Shown here: positions 17,388-24,875 of the stretch, in pieces
How the letters are laid out: every line of letters starts with the position of its first letter
How positions within the stretch are numbered: position 1 is the first letter of the stretch
Assembly: GCA_963737075.1 (NCBI GenBank)
Contig: CAVTRI010000002.1
Location: 992,001 to 1,056,000 of the forward strand
Direction: 5' to 3'
Length of the DNA: 64,000 nucleotides
Source of the DNA: CAVTRI01 sp963737075
Lineage (GTDB): Bacteria > Actinomycetota > Acidimicrobiia > Acidimicrobiales > Palsa-688
The notes under the pieces: model-generated
The model's input: only the letters and a program-made list of their open reading frames with translations
Database searches by the model: none
Told to the model about the DNA's origin: nothing
Translations under genes and position numbers: made by a program

Positions 17388-17819
17388 TCAGTTCGGTTCG
17401 AAGAGCGGTACGAACACCTCGTCGTGTGGCTCGAACACCACGTGAACGGGCAGGCCAATCGTCACCGCGTCCGCCGCGCAGTTGACGATGTTGGTGGTAA
17501 ACCGCAATCCGGACTGCTCAGCGAGCTCCACGACCGCCAACACGTAAGGAAGCGACACCGCGGGGTTGAAGGGGTGGTAGTTGACGGTGAACGTGAACAC
17601 CGTCCCCTGGCCGCTCACGGGCTGATAGGACGCCGGGCCACCGCAGTCGGGGCACGTCAGCGTCGGCGGGAAGATCCATCGATCGCAGGCGCCGCATCGC
17701 GGCAGCCGCAGTTGCCCCGTCCCGCCGCTGGTCCAGAACTCCCGGTTGTCGTCGTCGAGAACCGGCAGCATCCGGGATTCGAGGCCGGTGCCGGTCACGA
17801 TTCGTGCCCCCCGGTCCAT
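17388..17819 (-). CDS. DUF35 zinc-ribbon/OB-fold protein, thiolase partner
   Basis: 143 residues. The N-terminal zinc ribbon has Cys42, Cys45, Cys56 and Cys59 (RCGACDRWIFPPTLTCPDCG). The C-terminal OB-fold has GTVFTFTVNYHPFNPAVSLP and ends GLPVHVVFEPHDEVFVP. DUF35 proteins bind thiolase-like enzymes and channel acyl-CoA in steroid or polyketide-like pathways. The divergent neighbour 40 bp away is exactly such a thiolase-like protein. An internal Met at residue 17 (MLPVLDDDN) is an alternative start. Confidence 0.85.
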   Translation of the reverse strand: MDRGARIVTGTGLESRMLPVLDDDNREFWTSGGTGQLRLPRCGACDRWIFPPTLTCPDCGGPASYQPVSGQGTVFTFTVNYHPFNPAVSLPYVLAVVELAEQSGLRFTTNIVNCAADAVTIGLPVHVVFEPHDEVFVPLFEPN

Positions 17820-17859
17820 GCCCCGGGAAGCTAACAGAGCTCGCGCCTAAGGTGCCTGC

Positions 17860-19011
17860 GTGCGAGACACCATCATCTCCGGGATCGGCATCTCGCGCAT
17901 CGGGCGCAAGACGGACATCGCGCCCCTGGATCTCACGGTCGAGGCGGCGGCGGCCGCCATCGCCGACGCTGGTCTGTCGCCGCATGAGATCGACGCCATT
18001 TCGACCATGGGTGAGACGCCGGCGACGGAAGCGGCGGCCAAGCTCGGTATCACTCCCGCCTGGACCGGGGGCGCCATGGGCTACTACGGCCTGCTGACGC
18101 CGGTCGTCGACGCCTGTGAGGCGGTGTCGCGCGGCCGGGCCCGGCACGTGCTCGTGTACCGCACCGTCAACATGCTGGGCGGAGACGTCCTGCAAGGCCG
18201 GCGCGCTCCGCGAGCAACAGCATCAGCGCCCACGGAAGCGCCGCCGGGGATGGCCGACATCGGCCGGATCCTGACCATGCACGGGTACTCGGCCGCCAAC
18301 TGGCTGGCCATGCACCTGCGCCGGCACATGCACCTCTACGGCACCACACGGGAACAGCTGGGCTGGCTGGCGGTCAACAGCCGGCGCAACGCGGCGCTCA
18401 ACGACCGGGCCGCCTACCGCGACCCGATCACTCTCGACGACTACCTGGCCGCCCGGCCGATCTCGGAGCCGTTGGGGCTGCTGGACTGCGACGTGCCGGT
18501 CGACGGGTCGATCGCCGCTGTCATCTCGACGGCGTCGCATACCGCCGGGCTCGACCATCCCGCGGTGCGCGTGGAGGCGGCGGGCGGCGCGTCCGGGCAC
18601 GGCGGGTGGGACCAGCGGACCGACTACCCGAAGATGGCCGCCAGCGACGCGGCCGCCGAGCTGTGGCGGGGCACCGATCTCCGGCCCGCCGACGTTGACG
18701 TGGTGGAACTGTACGACGGCTTCTCGTTTCTCACCCTGGCCTGGCTGGAGGCACTGGGCTTCTGCGGCGACGGTGAGTCGGGCCCGTTCGTGGACGGGGC
18801 CAGCCGCATCGCCCTTCACGGCGAGTTGCCGGTGAACACCTACGGGGGACAGCTTTCGGCCGGCCGTATGCACGGCTACTGGGTGCTGCACGAGGCGTGC
18901 CTGCAGCTGCGTGGCGAGGCCGGCGACCGTCAGGTGCCCGGAGGGCCCGAGGTGGCCGCCGTCTCCAACGGCGGGGGGCCCATCGCCGGCTGCCTACTCC
19001 TGACCCGTTAG
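17860..19011 (+). CDS. thiolase-like (SCP-x/lipid-transfer type) acyltransferase
   Basis: 383 residues from GTG 17860. The family pattern is RDTIISGIGISRIGRKTD, DLTVEAAAAAIADAGLSPHEID and a central DLRPADVDVVELYDGFSFLTL. The C-terminal NTYGGQLSAGRMHGYWVLHE carries the conserved Asn-x-x-Gly-Gly and His positions, and it ends SNGGGPIAGCLLLTR. Members work with DUF35 partners in retro-aldol or thiolytic steps of sterol side-chain or acyl-CoA metabolism. It is divergent from the DUF35 gene. The substrate is not predictable. The nucleophilic Cys region (VVDACEAVSRG) is not clearly canonical, so catalytic competence is open. Confidence 0.85.
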   Translation: MRDTIISGIGISRIGRKTDIAPLDLTVEAAAAAIADAGLSPHEIDAISTMGETPATEAAAKLGITPAWTGGAMGYYGLLTPVVDACEAVSRGRARHVLVYRTVNMLGGDVLQGRRAPRATASAPTEAPPGMADIGRILTMHGYSAANWLAMHLRRHMHLYGTTREQLGWLAVNSRRNAALNDRAAYRDPITLDDYLAARPISEPLGLLDCDVPVDGSIAAVISTASHTAGLDHPAVRVEAAGGASGHGGWDQRTDYPKMAASDAAAELWRGTDLRPADVDVVELYDGFSFLTLAWLEALGFCGDGESGPFVDGASRIALHGELPVNTYGGQLSAGRMHGYWVLHEACLQLRGEAGDRQVPGGPEVAAVSNGGGPIAGCLLLTR

Positions 19012-19030
19012 GCCGCTCTTTTGGGGCGGC

Positions 19031-19345
19031 TAGTTGTTTGCCGTCGGCGCTGGTTTCTGGCGCGGCCTCCGGAACTTCAGCGAGTTGTTGGCCGTCTCCG
19101 CGGAGGGTTTTGGCGCCGCCTCCGGAACTTCAGCGAGTTGTTGGCCGTCTCGGCGAAGGGTTGTTGGCGCCGCCTTCGGAACTTCAGCGAGTTGTTGGCC
19201 GTCTCGGCGTCGGCGGAGGGTTTTTGGCGCCGCCTCCGGAACTTCAGCGAGTTGTTGGCCGTCTCGGCGGAACCTCGACGAGTAATCGCGCACATACGCG
19301 CGACTACTCGGGAAACTTCCGGCCTGGCGGCAAACAACTCGTCAA
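19031..19345. repeat. nested-palindrome element, copy A2, with internal tandem expansion
   Basis: Outer arms TAGTTGTTTGCCG (19031-19043) and CGGCAAACAACTC (19328-19340) are complementary at 12 positions. The central near-palindrome is 19279-19310 (CGAGTAATCGCGC ... CGACTACTCG). Unlike the other copies, the left half holds four tandem copies of a segment with GGAACTTCAGCGAGTTGTTG, starting at 19071, 19124, 19178 and 19238 (periods 53, 54 and 60). It fills the gap between convergent thiolase and YciI-like genes. Translations across it are repetitive and not credible proteins. Confidence 0.8.
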
Positions 19346-19719
19346 AGGTCGCCTCCTGTCTCCTCCGATGCGGCCGGAAGGCTCGGGAGGGAGTCGCCCG
19401 GGAAGGTGCGGGTCGGGTGCAGTTCGTAGGTGAAGATCCCGGCCTGGACCCCCGGATCCTCGTCCATGATGCGCCGTGTCTCGTCGACATCGGCGTTGAA
19501 GATGCCCACGCCGGACAGGTCGCTGCCGTCACGGATCGGGCACACGATCGGCAGCTTGCCCGACGCCCGGAGCGCGAAGTTGCGCCGACCGTGCTCCCAC
19601 ACGATGGCGTCGGCGTCAGGTGAATGCCGCTTCTCGGTGGGACGCAACAGCACGACGGTGTACGGCTGCGTCCGGCCCATCATGTCCCGCATGTACTCGT
19701 CGGTGATGATGTCGCTCAT
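19342..19719 (-). CDS. YciI-like protein
   Basis: 125 residues from ATG 19719. A ferredoxin-like YCII fold is suggested by YTVVLLRPTEKRHSPDADAIVWEHGRR (His/Asp pair), VCPIRDGSDLSGVGIFNAD, and DEDPGVQAGIFTYELHPTRT. The last follows the family pattern of aversion to DPF/DPG before a final strand. YciI proteins are small cytosolic enzymes or binding proteins of uncertain function. It lies next to the A2 repeat, with its stop overlapping the outer edge of that element, and 34 bp upstream of nothing larger than nagA's 3' end. Confidence 0.72.
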   Translation of the reverse strand: MSDIITDEYMRDMMGRTQPYTVVLLRPTEKRHSPDADAIVWEHGRRNFALRASGKLPIVCPIRDGSDLSGVGIFNADVDETRRIMDEDPGVQAGIFTYELHPTRTFPGDSLPSLPAASEETGGDL

Positions 19720-19752
19720 CACCGACGATCTTGGCAGAGCCCACCCCAGGGT

Positions 19753-20872
19753 TCAGATCCACGAGCCGCCGGCCATCACGGCGGAGACCGCAAACGAGGC
19801 GTCGAGCACGACCAGGTCAGCGCGCGCCCCTGGCCGTAGGCGCCCGAGGTCCGGTCGTCGAAGGAGTGTTGCGGGCGTGGTAGAGGTGGCCGACACCGCC
19901 TGGGGAATCGTGAACCCGCACGTCTGCACGGCCAGCCGGAACGCCACGTCCAACGTCAGCGTGCTACCGGCCAGCACGTCAGTGCCCTCGATTCTCGGCG
20001 CGCCATCGACAACCGACACCACGACTCGCCCCCATTGGTACCGGCCGTCGCCGAGCCCGGTAGCAGCGGCGGCGTCGGTCACGAGCGCCGTCCGGGCCGC
20101 GCTCACGCTGCGCAGGATGTGGCCGACGACCGCCGGGTGGACGTGGACCCCGTCGTTGATCACCTCGCACACCACTCGCGGATCATCGAGCAGCGCCAGC
20201 ACCGGCCCCGGTTCGCGCTGATGCACCGGTCGCACGGCGTTGCCGAGGTGGGTGGCCACCCGGGCCCCGGCGTCGATGGCGGCCACCGTGGAGTCGAAGG
20301 TGGCGTTGGTGTGCCCGACCGCTGCCAGCATCCCGGAGGCGGCAACCTTGGCGATGACGCCGATGGCGTCGGTCCGCTCGGGCGCCAAGGTCACCATGAC
20401 GATCGTCCCGTCGGCGGCATCGACCAGCTGACCCAGCTCGCGCTCGGTCGGAATCCCGCAGCACCGTGGGGTCATGGGCGCCGCACCGCAGCTCCGAAAG
20501 CCAGGGCCCCTCAAGGTGGATCCCTGCCACGACCCCTTCGTGGATCACGTCGAGCAGCTCCTTGACCTGGCGGAGCAAGTCGGGCGGCGACGCGCTCACC
20601 AGGCTGGCCAGGGTGGTCGTCGTCCCGTGCGTTCGATGAAGCGCAGCCGCCGTCCAAGCCGCGTCCGCGCCCTGGCCATACGAGCGGCCACCACCGCCGT
20701 GGCAGTGCAGGTCGACGAACCCCGGGATCACCAACGCACCGTCGACGTCGACGTCCGGGTGCCCGGGTGGCGCACCCTGGCCCACCGCAGAGATCCGGCC
20801 GCCGGTCGTCGCCAACCAGGCGTCGGCTATCACCTCCTCCGGGGTGCCCAGCCGGGCGCCGGCGATCAGCAC
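19753..20872 (-). pseudogene. nagA: N-acetylglucosamine-6-phosphate deacetylase, frameshifted
   Basis: Amidohydrolase that deacetylates GlcNAc-6-P in amino-sugar and wall recycling. The first part (likely GTG 20872: VLIAGARL, then VDGALVIPGFVDLHCHGGGG metal site, HGTTTTLASLVSA, GIHLEGPWLSELRCGAHDP) loses frame after TVLRD. The rest (PTERELGQLVDAADG, VGHTNATFDSTVAAIDAGA, HLGNAV, EVINDGVHVHP, LVTDAAAATG) continues in another frame. Deleting one A at 20452-20453 gives TVLRDPTERELGQL exactly, so it is a one-base insertion. Joined length is about 373 residues, normal for NagA. All catalytic motifs are otherwise preserved, which suggests a very recent lesion or a read error. Confidence 0.88.
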
Positions 20873-20961
20873 GACACCGCTTCGGGAAGCCTGGAGCTGG
20901 TGGAACCGCTGATCACGATCACTCGCGCCCCAGCTTTCCAGGCGCGGGCGACAATGAGCAG

Positions 20962-21366
20962 GTGCACAGCGAAACCATCGTGTTGAGGACCGGGGAGCAC
21001 GCGGCGGTCGTGGACCTGACATCGGCGTGTTCACGATTTGTCGGCAAGGAGGGCGACGGGCTGTTGTCATTGTTCGTGCCCCATGCCACCGCGGGTCTCG
21101 CGATCATCGAGACCGGGGCGGGAAGCGACCGCGACCTGCTGGACCTGTTCGACCGGCTGGCGCCTGCAGACGAAGGGTGGCGCCACCGGCACGGGACACG
21201 CGGGCACGGTCGCGATCACGTCCTGCCGGCGCTGGTGGCCCCGTCGCTGACGGTGCCGGTCCTGGGCGGGCGCATGCAGCTCGGGACGTGGCAATCGGTG
21301 TGCCTGGTGGATACCAACGTCGACAACCTCGAGCGGACCGTGCGCCTCAGCTTTCTCTCCGGATGA
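20962..21366 (+). CDS. YjbQ/UPF0047 family protein
   Basis: 134 residues from GTG 20962. The family signature is complete: LFVPHATAGLAIIETG with the conserved His, DHVLPALVAPSLTVPVLGGR, and LGTWQSVCLVDTNVDN. E. coli YjbQ has weak thiamine-phosphate synthase activity, and the true role of the family is unsettled. It is divergent from nagA by 89 bp and 47 bp upstream of the methyltransferase gene on the same strand. Confidence 0.88.
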   Translation: MHSETIVLRTGEHAAVVDLTSACSRFVGKEGDGLLSLFVPHATAGLAIIETGAGSDRDLLDLFDRLAPADEGWRHRHGTRGHGRDHVLPALVAPSLTVPVLGGRMQLGTWQSVCLVDTNVDNLERTVRLSFLSG

Positions 21367-21413
21367 GCCCGGTAGGATCACCGCATTCACAGGGACAGTC
21401 CCAGGGGGTGCCG

Positions 21414-22097
21414 GTGAGCAGCGGCGCACAGCCTCGTCCTCCAGCCGCACCCTTGCGGCCCACCCCTGCGCCGCCAGCGCTGCCGACGGTGATCGGAGGG
21501 TTCAGGACGGTGCTGGCGGACCCACCGTGGCGGTTCACCAACCGGACGGGCAAGGTGGCCCCCGAGCACCGGCGCCTCGACCGCTACTCGACGCTCCCGC
21601 CTGACGTCATCTGTTCGATCGAGGTCGCGTCCCACGTGGCCGACGACGCCCACCTCTACCTCTGGACGCCAAACGCCCTGCTTCCCCAGGGCCTGCGGGT
21701 GATAGAGGCCTGGGGGTTTCACTACGTCAGCAACATCGTGTGGACCAAGCGCCGCAAGGACGGGGGCGCGGACGGCCGCGGCGTCGGCTTTTACTTCCGC
21801 AACGTGACCGAGCTGCTGCTGTTCGGCGTCCGGGGCAGCCTGCGGACACTGGCGCCCGCCCGCCGTCAGGTGAACCTGATCGAGTCGCGGAAGCGGGAAC
21901 ACAGCCGCAAGCCTGACGAGCAGTACGAGCTCATCACGGCGTGCTCACCCGGTCCGTACCTGGAGCTGTTCGCACGGCATCCCCACGAGGGCTGGTTCAC
22001 CTGGGGGGACGAGTCTGGTGCCGAGGTCGCCCCCCGGGGTCGTGTCCACCGGGGCTACGAAGGCGGCCAGCTTCGCCTGCCCGTCGCCGGCGCCTAG
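21414..22097 (+). CDS. MT-A70-family adenine N6-methyltransferase
   Basis: 227 residues from GTG 21414 with AGGGGG just upstream; ATG 21363 is an alternative in-frame start. The catalytic motif ADPPWRF (DPPW about residues 36-39), YLWTPNALL, GFHYVSNIVWTKRR and GVGFYFRNVTELLLFGVRG follow the MT-A70 order. The C-terminal EHSRKPDEQYELI and YLELFARHPHEGWFTWGDE complete the SAM site. Bacterial members are mostly DNA N6-adenine methyltransferases from phage or orphan epigenetic systems. No restriction enzyme, phage gene or partner methyltransferase lies nearby, so it is an orphan. RNA as substrate cannot be excluded. Confidence 0.88.
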   Translation: MSSGAQPRPPAAPLRPTPAPPALPTVIGGFRTVLADPPWRFTNRTGKVAPEHRRLDRYSTLPPDVICSIEVASHVADDAHLYLWTPNALLPQGLRVIEAWGFHYVSNIVWTKRRKDGGADGRGVGFYFRNVTELLLFGVRGSLRTLAPARRQVNLIESRKREHSRKPDEQYELITACSPGPYLELFARHPHEGWFTWGDESGAEVAPRGRVHRGYEGGQLRLPVAGA

Positions 22098-22109
22098 CGC
22101 AGCCTGCGT

Positions 22110-22412
22110 TCAGGAGCGTTTGTCGCCTCTCGCGCGCAGCCGGTCCACTTCTTCCTGTACGCGCCGCAGCTCGTCCTGGAGCTCCAGGATGCGTTTGACG
22201 CCGGCAATGTTGATCCCCGAGTTGGTGAGATCGGCGATCTCTCGGAGGCGCAGCACGTCCTGACCGCTGTACCGGCGGGTGCCGCCGGCGCTCCGCCCGG
22301 GTTCGATCAGCCCTTCCCGTTCGTAGATCCGCAGGGTTTGAGGGTGCAGGCCGCACAGTTCGGCGGCGACCGAGATGGCGAAGACGCCTCGGTCGGCGTT
22401 GGGCCAGTCCAT
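22110..22412 (-). CDS. hspR: MerR-type heat-shock regulator HspR
   Basis: 100 residues from ATG 22412 with AAGGAAGG upstream. A winged-helix HTH reads VFAISVAAELCGLHPQTLRIYEREGLIEPGRSAGG, followed by the coiled-coil ILELQDELRRVQEEVDRLRAR. HspR represses heat-shock genes through an inverted-repeat (HAIR) operator with DnaK as co-repressor. Here it is divergent from hsp20 (22632), so hsp20 is the probable target. However, I could not find a CTTGAGT-type HAIR in the gap. A longer start to 22520 would translate a dispersed repeat and is rejected. Confidence 0.88.
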   Translation of the reverse strand: MDWPNADRGVFAISVAAELCGLHPQTLRIYEREGLIEPGRSAGGTRRYSGQDVLRLREIADLTNSGINIAGVKRILELQDELRRVQEEVDRLRARGDKRS

Positions 22413-22466
22413 CACGTCAGCCACCTTCCTTTGGCGCAACTCCCGAGCGGCGGAGCGGCGGCACAG

Positions 22467-22497
22467 GGGCCCAGTCGCCGCCACCTGCGGTCGTATT
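22467..22497. repeat. short dispersed repeat B2
   Basis: GGGCCCAGTCGCCGCCACCT followed by GCGGTCG, similar to 4155-4186. It lies in the hspR/hsp20 divergent gap, just upstream of an unusually AT-rich stretch (22498-22560) that probably contains the hsp20 promoter. Confidence 0.45.
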
Positions 22498-22631
22498 GCC
22501 CGAAAATCTAAGTTTCTCATTGCAGACTTGTACGACTACTGCTACTATATCTCTTGGCTCCTGCTCGACAAGGCTGAGAGGCCAGGAGCGGGACCGATCT
22601 TCGATTTGGACCGATGAGGGAGGACTTGCAG

Positions 22632-23060
22632 ATGCTGATGCGTACCGACCCGTTCCGGGAGCTCGATCGGCTCAGCCAGCAGGTGTTCGGCACTGCGGCT
22701 CGCCCGACCGCGATGCCGATCGACGCCTACCGCAAAGGCGACGAGTTCCTGGTGCACTTCGATCTGCCGGGCGTCAACGCCGACTCGATCGAGCTCACGG
22801 TGGAGCAGAACGTGCTCACCGTCGTTGCGGAGCGCTACCCCCAGGTGGCCGAAGGGGTGCAGTTCCTGGTCAACGAGCGACCCACCGGGGTCTTCACCCG
22901 ACAGCTGTTCCTCGGCGAGACCCTCGACAGCGAACACATCAAGGCCGACTACGCCGCCGGCGTGCTCACCTTGACGATTCCCGTCCACGAGGGCGCCAAG
23001 CCCCGTAAGGTCGAAATCACCAGCACCGACACCGAAAAGCAGCTGACCCCCACTTCCTGA
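22632..23060 (+). CDS. Hsp20/alpha-crystallin small heat-shock protein
   Basis: 142 residues from ATG 22632, chosen because GGGAGG sits 8 bases upstream; ATG 22614 would lack this. The N-terminal MRTDPFRELDRLSQQVFG is followed by an alpha-crystallin domain (about 35-125): DEFLVHFDLPGVNADSIELT, VLTVVAERYP, FTRQLFLGETLDSEHIKADY and AAGVLTLTIPV (A-x-x-x-G-V-L-T-L box). It acts as an ATP-independent holdase in the cytosol. It is divergent from hspR, which probably represses it, and is followed by a strong hairpin. Confidence 0.92.
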   Translation: MLMRTDPFRELDRLSQQVFGTAARPTAMPIDAYRKGDEFLVHFDLPGVNADSIELTVEQNVLTVVAERYPQVAEGVQFLVNERPTGVFTRQLFLGETLDSEHIKADYAAGVLTLTIPVHEGAKPRKVEITSTDTEKQLTPTS

Positions 23061-23077
23061 GTGCTGTGGCCCAAGCC

Positions 23078-23119
23078 GCCGGTGGCCGGGTGGGCACGGG
23101 CATACGCTCGGCCACCGGC
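23078..23119 (+). terminator. hairpin after hsp20
   Basis: Perfect 11-base inverted arms GCCGGTGGCCG (23078-23088) and CGGCCACCGGC (23109-23119) with a 20-base loop, 18 bases past the hsp20 stop. No T-run follows, so it may terminate poorly or act as an mRNA 3' stabiliser. Confidence 0.55.
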
Positions 23120-23551
23120 GAGGCCGCTCGTAGAAAACCTCAGGCGGACGTGTGTGAACGCCACGTGACTGGATAGCTATAGAGCTTGGACTGCGTTATC
23201 AAGGGAACGGGTCGCCGGCTCCGCCACCCGCTTTCTTGTCCTGATGTTTCGCGCTCCTGGCGTTTGACGGTGGGCGCCGCATCTGCGGGAGTGGCAACGT
23301 TCGCCGCCGCTGCAGCCGGGGTGATGGCTGCGGAGTGGTTTCGGCTGCACAGGGAAACATCGGACCTGAGAAAGGTTTCCGGCTCCGGTCATGCGCCCGC
23401 ACTGCGACGTCCCGTCACCATCCGACCGAGATGCCAATCCTACGTCCGGTTGCGCTCCGCGCTGGAAACCCGCCAGGCGTCCCGACCGACAGGCGACCGT
23501 CACCCGGCCGGCCACGGGAATACTGACTGCACGCGGCAGTTGCACGGTTTT
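23120..23551. other. intergenic stretch, no supported gene
   Basis: About 430 bases between the hsp20 hairpin and the oxidoreductase start. An open frame runs through it into the oxidoreductase (from 23186), but the upstream translation (TVGAASAGVATFAAAAAG ...) matches nothing I recognise and has no clear start. It is probably leader and promoter sequence. Confidence 0.4.
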
Positions 23552-24493
23552 ATGAAAGCTGTCGGTGTCATTGAGTACGGAGGCCCCGAGGCGCTCCGAG
23601 TTGTTGAGCTTCCGAATCCCAAGGTCGGTGCCTGCCAGGTGCGGATCCGGGTGCATGCAGCTGCGGTCAGTCCCACGGACACGTTCGTCCGCAATGGCGC
23701 AAGGGCAGAGGCGCAGAAGGCCGCCGGTCCTCCCCCCTACGTCCCCGGCATGGATGCGGCCGGGGTGCTCGAAGAAATTGGCGAAGGCGCGGAGACCAAC
23801 CTGCGTGTTGGTGACCACGTCATGGCGATCGTCGTCCCCGACGGTGCCCACGGCGCCTACGCCGAGCAGCTCGTGGTTCCGGCCGGATCGGTAGCCAGGG
23901 TGCCGTCGGGCGCCACCGATGTGCAAGCCTGCACGCTTCCGATGAACGGCCTCACCGCACAGCTGGCTCTCGACGTGCTCGATCTGCAGCCTGGCAGCAC
24001 CCTGGCGGTGACCGGAGCGGCAGGCGCGTTCGGCGGCTATGTGGTGCAACTGGCCAAGGCGCAGGGTCTGTTTGTGGTCGCGGACGCGTCCGAAGCCGAC
24101 GAGAACCTGGTCCAGCGGCTCGGCGCTGACATGGTGCTGCCGCGCGGTGACGACTTCCCGGCCCGGGTGCGGGAGCGCATGCCGGACGGTGTCGATGCCG
24201 CCGCCGACGGAGCGCTGCTGGATGGCCCTCTCGCACGTGCGGTGCATGATGGCGGAACGGTCATCACTGTCAGGGGTTATGACGAGCCCGGCGAGCGAGG
24301 TGTGGTCTTCCGGCCCATCCGCGTCCGGGAATACGCGCGGGCCTCCTACAAGCTCGATCGGTTGCGTCAGCTCGCAGAACAAGGCAAGCTCTCGCTCCGA
24401 GTCGCCGGGACGGTCCCCAAGGAACAGGCGGCTGAGGCCCATCGGCGCCTCGAGGCGGGCGGCCTACGAGGTCGCATGGTCATCGAATTCTGA
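23552..24493 (+). CDS. zinc-independent quinone/NADPH oxidoreductase (MDR superfamily)
   Basis: 313 residues from ATG 23552 (MKAVGVIEYGGPEALRVVEL). A GroES-like N-terminal domain (VHAAAVSPTDTFVRNG, YVPGMDAAGVLEEIGEGA) is followed by a Rossmann domain (PGSTLAVTGAAGAFGGYVVQLAKAQG, about 145-170). It ends HRRLEAGGLRGRMVIEF. No structural zinc Cys cluster is seen, as in quinone oxidoreductase-type MDRs. The nucleotide is probably NADPH and the substrate unknown. It stands alone between long intergenic stretches. Confidence 0.87.
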   Translation: MKAVGVIEYGGPEALRVVELPNPKVGACQVRIRVHAAAVSPTDTFVRNGARAEAQKAAGPPPYVPGMDAAGVLEEIGEGAETNLRVGDHVMAIVVPDGAHGAYAEQLVVPAGSVARVPSGATDVQACTLPMNGLTAQLALDVLDLQPGSTLAVTGAAGAFGGYVVQLAKAQGLFVVADASEADENLVQRLGADMVLPRGDDFPARVRERMPDGVDAAADGALLDGPLARAVHDGGTVITVRGYDEPGERGVVFRPIRVREYARASYKLDRLRQLAEQGKLSLRVAGTVPKEQAAEAHRRLEAGGLRGRMVIEF

Positions 24494-24592
24494 TCTGTTG
24501 CACCGCCAACCTGCGTGGGTGGCACAGATCGGCGAGGGATCTCAGGGATCTCGCGTGTAACGCGTTCTTTATACACCACGCTTTGAAGGACT

Positions 24593-24792
24593 GATCGTCC
24601 CGCCGGCCTGGTGCCGAGGGTCTCTACCGGCTTGTCGTGTACTCCGCTGGGAGTACGCGATGAGTTCGGCGAGGAGGCCCTCGCGTATCAGCGAGCGGAC
24701 GAGCGGGCTGCCAGCCGGACCGATCGTCCCGCCGGCTTCCTACGGAAGGTCTCCGCCGGCGCGCTGGATACTCCGCCTGACGTACGCGATGA
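24593..24792. repeat. imperfect direct duplication upstream of the MMPL gene
   Basis: A segment of about 72 bases starting GATCGTCCCGCCGGC and ending GTACGCGATGAG occurs at 24593-24664 and again at 24722-24792, with diverged middles (GGTCTCTACCGGC versus GGTCTCCGCCGGC). The 380-base gap 24494-24875 has no gene. A GTGTAACGCG...TATACAC partial inverted repeat at about 24555-24577 may be an operator. Function unknown. Confidence 0.5.
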
Positions 24793-24875
24793 GCCTGGGG
24801 CACTACCTGCGTCGGAGTTGAAGAACCATCGGCCGGACGATGACAGGGGCTCCCCGAGAAAGGATGATCGAACCC

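Noticed and set aside
19031..19345. Possible CRISPR array from regularly repeated GGAACTTCAGCGAGTTGTTG
   Set aside because: Spacers are themselves near-identical, periods vary (53, 54, 60), only four units, and no cas genes; it is a tandem duplication within a palindrome element.
23177..24442. 421-codon minus-strand open frame opposite the oxidoreductase
   Set aside because: Antisense shadow of the MDR oxidoreductase; His/Arg-rich translation without motifs, while the plus strand has clear GroES and Rossmann motifs.
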